Assembly: GCF_003353055.1 (NCBI RefSeq)
Contig: NZ_QKWJ01000009.1
Span: 62,001 to 126,000, forward strand
Length of the DNA stretch: 64,000 nt
Source: Cupriavidus lacunae
GTDB taxonomy: Bacteria > Pseudomonadota > Gammaproteobacteria > Burkholderiales > Burkholderiaceae
Direction: 5' to 3'
A program made the translations under genes and the position numbers. The notes beneath the pieces were generated by a model. It ran no database searches, had not been told where the DNA came from, and was given only the letters and a program-made list of their open reading frames with translations. Shown here one piece after another: positions 57,183 to 64,000 of the stretch. Numbering within the stretch: the stretch's first letter is position 1; each line of letters starts with the position of its first letter.

Positions 57183-59836
57183 TGCCCGACGGCGCGCCGA
57201 AAGGCCTGCCGCGCGCCACCGCCCGGCTGCAGTTGCACCCGGGATTCACCTTTGCCGATGCCGCCGGCGTGGTCGGCTACTACGCCGCGCTCGGCGTCAG
57301 CCACCTGTACCTGTCGCCGGTCTGCTGCGCGCGGCCGGGCTCCACGCATGGCTATGACGTCACGGACTTCACCCGCGTGCGCGCCGAGCTGGGCGGAGAG
57401 TCCGGCCTGAAGGCGCTGGCCGCGCGCGCCCGCGACGCCGGCCTCGGCCTGATCCTCGATATCGTGCCCAACCACATGGCGGCCGACGCCACCCACAATG
57501 GCTGGTGGCGCGACGTACTGACGCACGGCCGCGCCAGCCGCTTTGCCGCGAGCTTCGACATCGACTGGACCCCGCGCAATCCGGTGCTGCACGGCAAAGT
57601 GCTGCTGCCGATCCTGGGCCAGTCGTACTGGGACACGATGGTCGCGGGCGAACTGCGCTGGGTGCCAGCGAGCGGCGATGCTCCCGCCCACCTGCGTTAT
57701 TTCGACCACTCGCTGCCGCTTGCGCCAGGCAGCGTGGACGGCGAAGCCGAAACCAGCCGGCCCGCCTGGTACGACACCACGCAGGCCGAAGGCCGCAGCC
57801 GGCTCCATGCGCTGCTGGAGCGCCAGCACTACCGGCTTGCCTGGTGGCGCACCGCAGCCGCTGCGCTGAACTGGCGGCGCTTCTTCGAGATCAGCGACCT
57901 GGTAGGCGTGCGCGAGGAAGACCCGCAGGTGTTCGACGCCGTCCATGCCCTGGTTTTCCGCCTGCTGAGCGAAGGCTGGATCGACGGCGTGCGCGTGGAC
58001 CATGTCGACGGCCTGGCCGATCCTGCAGGCTACTGCCGCAGGCTGCGCGCCGCACTGGACCGCCACGCCGCCGCGCGCCCGCCGCTGCTGCGGCTAGAGC
58101 ACCCGTGGCTGGTGGTCGAAAAGATCCTGGGCCCGCGTGAGCGCCTAGCGCCGGACTGGCAGGTGCACGGCACCACCGGCTACGACTTCATGGACGACGT
58201 GGCCGCGGTGCTGCACGACGGCAACGGCGAGGCGCCGCTGGGCACGCTGTGGGCCTCCGTCAGTGGCGATGCGCGATCCTATGCCACGCATGTCGAGGCC
58301 GCGCGGCGCCAGGTGCTGGAGCGGCATCTGGTGACGGAATTCGAAGGCGTCGCCGCCAGCCTGCACGACTGCGCGGAGCAAGAGCCCGGCACTCGCGACC
58401 TGACCCGTGCAGCCCTGCGGCGCGCGCTGGCGGCACTGATGGCGGCGGTACCGCGCTATCGCAGCTACTTCGATGCGCAGCCCGCCGACCGCGATGCCGC
58501 CGTGGCCCATGCCGATGACGCCATGCTGGACCAGGCCATGCAGGCGGCACGCGCCGGCCTGGCTCCCGACGAGGCCGTCGCGCTGGCCTTTATCGGCGGC
58601 TGCCTGCGCACGGCCGCACCGCCCGACAGCGACACCGGGGAGCTGCGCCGCCGCCTGCAGCAGCTGATGCCGGCGCTGGCGGCCAAGGCTGGCGAAGACA
58701 CCGCGTTCTACCGCTATGGCCGGCTGTTGTCGCGCAACGAGGTGGGCAGCGATCCGGGCCGCCTGGCGATGCCGCCGGCGCAATTCCACGCACGCATGGC
58801 GGCTCGGCGCCTGGCCTGCCCCAATGCCATGCTGGCCACCGCGACCCACGACCACAAGCGCGGTGAGGACGCGCGCATGCGCCTGGCCGTGCTGAGCGAG
58901 GTGCCGGGCGCCTGGGCCGACGCCGTGGCGGCATGGGAGCGCGAATGCGCGCCCCTGCTGTCCACGCTGCCGCGGGCGCCAGACCCGGGCGACCGGCTGA
59001 TGCTGTACCAGACCCTGGTCGGCGCGTGGCCGATGGAAGACATCGGCCACCTGGCGGACACCAGCGCCATCGAGGCCTTGCTTGCGCGCGTGTCGGCGTG
59101 GCAGCTCAAGGCCATCCGCGAAGCCAAGCGCCACGGCAACTGGACCTGTCCCGATACGGAATACGAAGCCACCTGCGAAGCCTTCCTGCGTGGCATCGCT
59201 GCAGCCTGGCCACAGGGCGTGCTGGCGCAGATCGGCCAGTTTGCGCAACGCATTGCCGTGGCCGGCGCCGTCAACAGCCTGGCGCAGGTGCTGGTGCAAC
59301 TGACCGCGCCGGGTATCCCTGACCGCTACCAGGGCTGCGAAGGCTGGGACCTGAGCCTGGTGGACCCGGACAACCGGCGCCAGCCGGACTATGCGCGGCT
59401 GCAGGCGCGCCTGGGTTGCAGCGCGGGCTGGGCACACTGGCTGGCGCACTGGCGCGACGGGCGCATCAAGCAGCAACTGGTGCGCCAGGTGCTGGCCGTG
59501 CGCCGCGCGCATCCGGCGCTCTTTGCCGACGGGCAATACGGCATGCTGGCCGCGCAGGGCACGCTGGTGCCCCAGGTGCTGGCCTTTGCGCGTACCACGG
59601 ACGCGTGCCAGGCCATCACGGTGGTGACACGGCTGGCGGCCGCGCGGGTAGACCCGACCATGCCGCGCATTCCGCCCGCAAGCTGGGGCGACACCACGCT
59701 GAACGTGGGGGTGCCGCAGCACAGCCGCTGGACCGATGCGCTGACCAGCCATGCGCTCGATGCACCCACGGGCCGGCTGCGCCTGCGCGAGGTGCTGGGC
59801 GGCTTGCCGGTGGCACTGCTGCTGCGCGAGCCCTGA
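57179..59836 (+). CDS. treY: Maltooligosyltrehalose synthase
   Basis: Converts the reducing-end alpha-1,4 bond of a glucan to alpha,alpha-1,1, giving the TreZ substrate; 885 residues. The nucleophile is D274 (V-R-V-D-H-V-D-G), the acid/base E314 (V-V-E-K-I-L-G), and the third Asp lies in A-T-H-D-H-K-R-G-E-D, all in the TreY pattern. Tandem ATGs at 57179 and 57182 follow the treZ end; 57179 overlaps the stop. It is the last gene of the operon and ends 5 bp before the convergent gene. No terminator hairpin is visible between them. Confidence 0.94.
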   Translation: MMPDGAPKGLPRATARLQLHPGFTFADAAGVVGYYAALGVSHLYLSPVCCARPGSTHGYDVTDFTRVRAELGGESGLKALAARARDAGLGLILDIVPNHMAADATHNGWWRDVLTHGRASRFAASFDIDWTPRNPVLHGKVLLPILGQSYWDTMVAGELRWVPASGDAPAHLRYFDHSLPLAPGSVDGEAETSRPAWYDTTQAEGRSRLHALLERQHYRLAWWRTAAAALNWRRFFEISDLVGVREEDPQVFDAVHALVFRLLSEGWIDGVRVDHVDGLADPAGYCRRLRAALDRHAAARPPLLRLEHPWLVVEKILGPRERLAPDWQVHGTTGYDFMDDVAAVLHDGNGEAPLGTLWASVSGDARSYATHVEAARRQVLERHLVTEFEGVAASLHDCAEQEPGTRDLTRAALRRALAALMAAVPRYRSYFDAQPADRDAAVAHADDAMLDQAMQAARAGLAPDEAVALAFIGGCLRTAAPPDSDTGELRRRLQQLMPALAAKAGEDTAFYRYGRLLSRNEVGSDPGRLAMPPAQFHARMAARRLACPNAMLATATHDHKRGEDARMRLAVLSEVPGAWADAVAAWERECAPLLSTLPRAPDPGDRLMLYQTLVGAWPMEDIGHLADTSAIEALLARVSAWQLKAIREAKRHGNWTCPDTEYEATCEAFLRGIAAAWPQGVLAQIGQFAQRIAVAGAVNSLAQVLVQLTAPGIPDRYQGCEGWDLSLVDPDNRRQPDYARLQARLGCSAGWAHWLAHWRDGRIKQQLVRQVLAVRRAHPALFADGQYGMLAAQGTLVPQVLAFARTTDACQAITVVTRLAAARVDPTMPRIPPASWGDTTLNVGVPQHSRWTDALTSHALDAPTGRLRLREVLGGLPVALLLREP

Positions 59837-59840
59837 TCGC

Positions 59841-60503
59841 TCAGGAATGCTGCGGCGGCGCCGGCTGCCCCACGGTCGGCGTCAACGGCCCATGCGGATG
59901 GAGCGGTACGCCGTGCGGTGCCGCATGTGGCGTCGCATGCGGCCCGAAATGGCCGTGCTGCGGCGGGTGCGCATCGTCAGGCGGCTCGCGCGCTGCCTGG
60001 CTTGGCGAGGCACTACGGTCCTGCGTCAGGTAGGGCCGGATCACGACTGCCACGTAATCGTCTTCCTTCGGCGTCACGACGATATACGCCAGCCCAGACA
60101 TCACCAGGCCGACTTCACCCAGTTCCGTGGCGATACGCGCCACGATAAAGCGCTGCAACAGCAGCGGGTTGACGCTGTCGTCAATCGCAAGCGCGGCCGT
60201 GCAGATGGTCAGGAAGCAGCGCTCGACCTCGCGACACACGACCACCACCTCATCGATGACATAGCCAGCGCGGCTGGCCCGGACCAGCACCGAAACGCCC
60301 GAGCTGGGCGCCGCACGGTGCCAGCCGGGCTCGACCTTGAAGCTGGGCAGGGTGAGGCCGGAGCCGGTGTCCTGCGCGACGGTATTGAAGCGCTGGGCGA
60401 AGTCCGACGGCGTGATCGCAAGCAACTGACGCTCCACCGGCGCCGAAGACACCGAGACGGACGAGGCCAGGACCATGGTGGAGAGAATGCTGGCTAAGTT
60501 CAT
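59841..60503 (-). CDS. Secreted protein of unknown function with His/Pro-rich tail
   Basis: 220-residue protein with a short signal-like N-terminus (about 1-21) and no recognised domain. The core (about 30-165) is a soluble alpha/beta-like region. The last 50 residues are rich in His and Pro (H-P-P-Q-H-G-H-F-G-P-H, then more His), which could bind metal. GAGGT lies before the ATG. It is convergent with treY. Confidence 0.68.
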   Translation of the reverse strand: MNLASILSTMVLASSVSVSSAPVERQLLAITPSDFAQRFNTVAQDTGSGLTLPSFKVEPGWHRAAPSSGVSVLVRASRAGYVIDEVVVVCREVERCFLTICTAALAIDDSVNPLLLQRFIVARIATELGEVGLVMSGLAYIVVTPKEDDYVAVVIRPYLTQDRSASPSQAAREPPDDAHPPQHGHFGPHATPHAAPHGVPLHPHGPLTPTVGQPAPPQHS

Positions 60504-60885
60504 AGCTACCTCGCAACGGATGATCAGCTCCCCCCGGCTGCGCTGTCAGGCCCGGCGGCACGCGGCGCAAGACAGGTGCCGCCGCGGCAATGGGGCCGGC
60601 GCTGCGCACTGTGCTCGGCCGGCACATGTCGCACGCCAGTTCTTGCCAGCATTTCCTTCACTATAGACAGGACCGCACACAAGCACAGGAGGCTACGCAA
60701 GCGCGACGCCGCGCCATGGGGGCCATCCGTCCGCGCGCTGCGATCGGCTCGCCCCCGCTGGACGTCCAGTTTCTGCAGTGGCGGCAAGAGCACGGCGTTT
60801 GCGCCACAGCGTCCGTGTCCCTGACTGCGTCGCATGGGGCACAGGCAGCCAGGCGCATCGAAGGACTGCCCCGACCGGTGCCAGC
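60504..60885. other. Stretch without a recognisable gene
   Basis: 382 bp with several overlapping open frames, none of which resembles a known family or has a good ribosome binding site. It may be the decayed 5' part of the BON-domain gene whose remnant follows, plus the promoter of the minus-strand gene. Confidence 0.4.
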
Positions 60886-61071
60886 GCCCTGGCACAGCAG
60901 GAACGGAGCTTGCAGAACCCGGCCAGGATCCGCGTATCCACCACCGTCGGCGTGGTCAAGCCGGAAGGCACCGTGCGCGACGAGAAACAGCGTACGATGG
61001 CAATGGAACTGGCGCGTTCGGTGCGCAGCGTGAGTACCGTGTCCGATGAACTGCGCGCCGGTACCGACTGA
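60886..61071 (+). pseudogene. BON-domain protein remnant
   Basis: About 61 residues ending at 61071 read like the second half of a BON domain: R-I-R-V-S-T-T-V-G-V-V, then G-T-V-R-D-E-K-Q-R-T-M-A and L-A-R-S-V-R-S-V-S-T-V-S-D-E-L-R. The family expects a leading T-T-K-V-K-A helix and a signal peptide; neither is found upstream in any frame. L-x-G-T-V is K-P-E-G-T-V here. The frame extends to a start at 60778, but the product before 60886 is unlike any BON protein. Probably a truncated gene. Confidence 0.45.
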
Positions 61072-61104
61072 CCGGCAGCGCCGTGCAATCTTCATGGAGA
61101 CGCC

Positions 61105-61332
61105 ATGAGCACCCATCGCCAGCCCGACCACGACACCATCCGCCGCCGCAGCGAGCCGCGCGACCCGCACAAGGGCGGCCCGGACACCGAGCATGAGCGC
61201 GGCAAGCCCGGGCGCGACCGGCGCCACGATGTCGAGCACGAGCATGACATCCCGGACGAGAACCGCGAGCCGCCTTCGGTCAGGCACCCCGGCAAGCCCG
61301 AGAAAAGCCAGCCGCCAGTGGAGAACGACTGA
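61105..61332 (+). CDS. Small highly charged hydrophilic protein
   Basis: 75 residues dominated by Asp, Glu, Arg, His and Pro, with no hydrophobic core, so probably disordered. Not recognised. TGGAGA lies before the ATG, supporting translation. Proteins of this kind sit near stress genes in related bacteria, but that is weak evidence for function. Confidence 0.6.
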   Translation: MSTHRQPDHDTIRRRSEPRDPHKGGPDTEHERGKPGRDRRHDVEHEHDIPDENREPPSVRHPGKPEKSQPPVEND

Positions 61333-61362
61333 ATCCGACCGACCAACCGGACAGGAGGCACC

Positions 61363-61746
61363 ATGAGCAAGACCGTACGTACCCGCCGCACCGGCGCGCG
61401 CCACGGTGACCGCGTCGGCGGCGCAGCGCCTGCGCAGCGCGAAGGCGCGCAGGCCTCGGCCGGGCGCCGTTCGCGCGAGAACACCGCGTCCGGCGCCGCG
61501 CGCGCCGACGCCGGCTATATCCCCAGCACGCTCGACCCCGATCTCGAACTGGAAACCGACGATATCGAGGAAGAAATCGAGGAGCGCGAGAATGAGGCCC
61601 ACACGGCGCAGGACGAGGAGAGCCCTGAGGAAGAGATCGCCGATGAAGTCATGCATGCTGCCGAAGACCTGCCGGCCGAAGTGCCGGCCGACAAGGCCGA
61701 CCACACCGACCAACGCGAGGAACACCCGCCCCGTGCACCGCGTTAA
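61363..61746 (+). CDS. Charged, probably disordered protein
   Basis: 127 residues: a basic first part (R-T-R-R-T-G-A-R-H) and a strongly acidic second part (repeated Glu-Glu with Asp, about 60-110). Not recognised. GGAGG precedes the ATG. It lies 30 bp after the small charged protein gene on the same strand. Its last four bases overlap the convergent phosphatase-family gene. Confidence 0.6.
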   Translation: MSKTVRTRRTGARHGDRVGGAAPAQREGAQASAGRRSRENTASGAARADAGYIPSTLDPDLELETDDIEEEIEERENEAHTAQDEESPEEEIADEVMHAAEDLPAEVPADKADHTDQREEHPPRAPR

Positions 61747-62519
61747 GCTGCCCTGGGCAAGGCCGCTGCCGGCAACTCGAAACAGGCCAGCAGCGGCAGG
61801 TGGTCGGAGGCCACGCGTGCCAGCGGCGAGCGATGGCTCGCCACGGACACCAGGTGCGCGCGCGGCGAGACCCAGATGCGGTCAAGCGCAAACACCGGCA
61901 GCCGCGAGGGGAAAGTCGCCGTATGCGGCGTTTGCTCGAAATACGCGTGCAGCCAGCGCAGCGGCCGGCCCCACAGGAACCATTCATTGACGTCGCCCAG
62001 CAGGATGGTCGGCAATGGGTGGGCGGTGGCGACGTAGTTGAGCAACTGCTGCACCTGGTGGCGGCGTTCGCCGGGGCGCAGGCCCAGATGGGTGGCGATC
62101 ACGCGCAGCGGACTCGCGCAGCCCGCGGCAGTGCAGGCCACCGTGGCATCGATGGCCCCGCGCGGCTCGCAACCTTTCACCGTGAGGTCGATCTGGTTCA
62201 CCGCCTCGGGCGCGAAACGCGTCAGCAGCGCATTGCCGTAGTCGGCATTGCCGCGCACGCGCGTGAAGCCCGACACCACATGCATGCCGGTATGGCCGGC
62301 AAGATACTCCAGCGTGTGGTCGTTGCTGCTGCCCGATTCCACTTCCTGCAGCGCGACGATGTCGGCGTCGAGTTCTGCCAGCACGGCCGCGATGCGGTCC
62401 GGGCGATAGCGGCGGTCGGTACCGACGGCGCGATGGATGTTGTAGCTCACCACCGTCATGGGGGCCAGGCCGGCGGCGCGCACTGGCCCGCAACGCCGCG
62501 CAGCCGATGTATCGGCCAT
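61743..62519 (-). CDS. Endonuclease/exonuclease/phosphatase family protein
   Basis: EEP-fold metal-dependent phosphodiesterase or nuclease, about 258 residues. The complete active-site set is visible: V-S-Y-N-I-H, L-Q-E-V-E, T-H-L-G-L, G-D-V-N-E-W and S-D-H-L-P. No signal peptide is evident. Related proteins act on nucleic acid ends or phospholipid headgroups; the substrate is not known. The start is uncertain: 62519 is provisional, 62591 and 62459 are in frame, and none has a good ribosome binding site. The following gap to the UvrA stop (241 bp) shows no gene. Confidence 0.8.
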   Translation of the reverse strand: MADTSAARRCGPVRAAGLAPMTVVSYNIHRAVGTDRRYRPDRIAAVLAELDADIVALQEVESGSSNDHTLEYLAGHTGMHVVSGFTRVRGNADYGNALLTRFAPEAVNQIDLTVKGCEPRGAIDATVACTAAGCASPLRVIATHLGLRPGERRHQVQQLLNYVATAHPLPTILLGDVNEWFLWGRPLRWLHAYFEQTPHTATFPSRLPVFALDRIWVSPRAHLVSVASHRSPLARVASDHLPLLACFELPAAALPRAA

Positions 62520-62760
62520 CGCGCCGGTGTCGCCCGGGTCACGCGCCTGGGCAGGATTTACAAGGGGCGGTAAGTCCGGTTGCATTCGCATGGCCGGTCT
62601 CGATGATGGGGGCTGGAGCCGCTCCGGCCAGGGCCACGGCAGGTAGAAACCGGCCGGTGCACAGGCTTCATGGCTACCTCCGTTTGGGCGCGATGTGCGC
62701 GCCAGTAACCATGGGCAAGCGAAAGGCGTGCCCGTACGCCCCTCGCTGCACCAGATCCTC

Positions 62761-64000
62761 CTAGGCGATGCCGACTTTGCCGGCCTCGGCGTTGCCCCGC
62801 GCCAGCACCGGCACCAGCGCCGCACCGGTGTGGCTGGCCCGGTTGCGCGACAGGGCCTCGGGGTTCGCCGCGCCGACAATGGTGCCGCCGCCCGCGCCGC
62901 CCTCGGGGCCGAGGTCGATGATCCAGTCGGCCTCGGCAATCACGTCGAGGTCATGCTCGATCACCACCACGCTGTGCCCGCCGTCCGTAAGCCGGTGCAG
63001 CACGCGGATCAGGCGCGCCACGTCGGCCATGTGCAGGCCCACGGTGGGCTCGTCCAGCACGTACAGCGTGTGCGGCGCCTTCTGGCCGCGGCGCGTGATG
63101 TCGTCGCGCACCTTGCTCAGCTCGGTGACCAGCTTGATGCGCTGCGCCTCGCCGCCCGACAGCGTTGGCGACGGCTGGCCCAGCGTCAGGTAGCCCAGGC
63201 CCACGTCCTTCATCAGCTGCAGCGGATGGGCGATGTTCGACATGGCGGAGAAGAACTCCACCGCCTCGTCGATCTCCATCGTCAGCACGTCGCCGATATT
63301 CTTGCCGCGCCAGGTCACCGCCAGGGTCTCGGGGTTGAAGCGCTGGCCGTGGCAGACATCGCACAGCACCTTCACGTCCGGCAGGAAGCTCATGCCGATG
63401 GTGCGCACACCCTGCCCTTCGCACGTCGGGCAGCGCCCGTCGCCGGTGTTGAACGAGAAGCGCGATGCGGTGTAGCCGCGCGCGCGCGCTTCCAGCGTAT
63501 CGGCAAAGAGCCGGCGGATGGTGTCCCACACGCCGATATAGGTCGCCGGGCACGAGCGCGGCGTCTTGCCGATCGGGGTCTGGTCCACTTCGAGCACGCG
63601 GTCGATCGATTCCCAGCCGGTGATGGCTTCGCAGCCATGCCAGTTGTGTTCGACGTTGAGCGGCTTCCTTGCAGTCGACCTGGCTGCCTTTGCCTCGTCC
63701 TTAGCAGCGTTGCGGGCGCGCCGCGTGGCCGGCGACGACAACACAGAGCGGCCCACCGCATCGAGCAGGTTGGTCATCAGCACATCGCGCGCGAGCGTGG
63801 ACTTGCCCGAACCGGACACGCCGGTAATGGCCACCAGCCGCGACAGCGGAATGCGCGCCGTCACGTTGCCCAGGTTATGCAGCGACGCGCCGTGCACGGT
63901 CAGCCATTCCGGCGGATCGGCCGGCTTGCCGGCAGCGCCGGGCTTCACCGTGCGCCTGGCCTGCAGCGGATGGATGATCGGGTGCGCCAGGAACTGGCCA
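62761..64000 (-). CDS. uvrA: UvrA excinuclease subunit, C-terminal part
   Basis: The open frame runs off the window, so at least 412 C-terminal residues are seen. The second ATPase domain is complete: Walker A G-V-S-G-S-G-K-S, zinc-binding C-P-T-C and C-D-V-C pairs, signature T-L-S-G-G-E-A-Q-R, and Walker B L-D-E-P-T-V-G-L. UvrA finds DNA damage for nucleotide excision repair. An Ala/Arg/Lys-rich insert of about 25 residues after the Walker A region is unusual. Ralstonia-type bacteria carry an extra-long UvrA paralogue, and this could be it; only the upstream sequence would tell. Confidence 0.93.
   Translation of the reverse strand, partial: GQFLAHPIIHPLQARRTVKPGAAGKPADPPEWLTVHGASLHNLGNVTARIPLSRLVAITGVSGSGKSTLARDVLMTNLLDAVGRSVLSSPATRRARNAAKDEAKAARSTARKPLNVEHNWHGCEAITGWESIDRVLEVDQTPIGKTPRSCPATYIGVWDTIRRLFADTLEARARGYTASRFSFNTGDGRCPTCEGQGVRTIGMSFLPDVKVLCDVCHGQRFNPETLAVTWRGKNIGDVLTMEIDEAVEFFSAMSNIAHPLQLMKDVGLGYLTLGQPSPTLSGGEAQRIKLVTELSKVRDDITRRGQKAPHTLYVLDEPTVGLHMADVARLIRVLHRLTDGGHSVVVIEHDLDVIAEADWIIDLGPEGGAGGGTIVGAANPEALSRNRASHTGAALVPVLARGNAEAGKVGIA

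Noticed and set aside
60590..61033. 147-residue plus-strand open frame
   Set aside because: No ribosome binding site or family resemblance; it overlaps the BON remnant, whose frame has clear similarity.

Overview
The window is about two-thirds G+C throughout, with long overlapping ORFs, purine-rich ribosome binding sites and ATGA/TGATG stop-start overlaps. Gene content (Bug-type solute-binding protein, aromatic ring-hydroxylating oxygenase cassettes, GlgE/TreS glucan genes, an FlhD-like protein) points to a soil betaproteobacterium of the Burkholderiales, most likely Cupriavidus or Ralstonia. This is inference from protein style; no rRNA or other phylogenetic marker is present. I see no tRNA, rRNA, CRISPR, insertion sequence or prophage gene.

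Layout. (1) 1-10479: an aromatic-acid uptake and attack module. It holds the end of an MHS-family symporter, a branched-chain-amino-acid-type ABC importer (five genes), a three-component Rieske dioxygenase (ferredoxin, reductase, alpha, beta) and a convergent MarR regulator. The motif TCAGN4CTGA lies before both catabolic operons and a partial copy lies at the marR start, so this looks like one small regulon. (2) 10665-17455: signalling. A 1152-residue class III nucleotide cyclase with ATPase and TPR regions overlaps an HD phosphohydrolase gene; a patatin and a membrane diguanylate cyclase follow. (3) 17542-22596: a GntR regulator with two operators, a GMC alcohol dehydrogenase broken by a frameshift, a TauD/TfdA dioxygenase and an aldehyde dehydrogenase. 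(4) 22739-30070: an AI-2E-type permease, a small zinc-ribbon protein, a GabD-like dehydrogenase, a minus-strand set encoding an FNR-like protein, an orphan FlhD-like protein and an unknown protein, and a PAS-PAS hybrid histidine kinase. (5) 30180-37732: a second aromatic module with a Bug binding protein, two tandem IclR regulators, an MBL-fold protein, an FAD monooxygenase, a DUF2783 protein and an MFS transporter.

(6) 38220-59836: a 21-kb alpha-glucan/trehalose operon on the plus strand, encoding GlgE with a long N-terminal extension, TreS fused to maltokinase, GlgB, GlgX, MalQ, GlgP, TreZ and TreY. Together they can make glucan from trehalose through maltose-1-phosphate, branch it, degrade it and convert it back to trehalose. 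No ADP-glucose genes (glgC, glgA) are present here. (7) 59841-64000: small secreted or charged proteins, a BON-domain remnant, an endonuclease/exonuclease/phosphatase-family protein and the C-terminal part of a UvrA.

The items best worth following up are the TCAGN4CTGA regulon, the FNR-like/FlhD-like/unknown gene set, the GlgE extension that looks catalytically dead, the GMC frameshift, and the MBL-fold protein that lacks several metal ligands. I did not find a clearly new system; most of the content belongs to known families in known arrangements.
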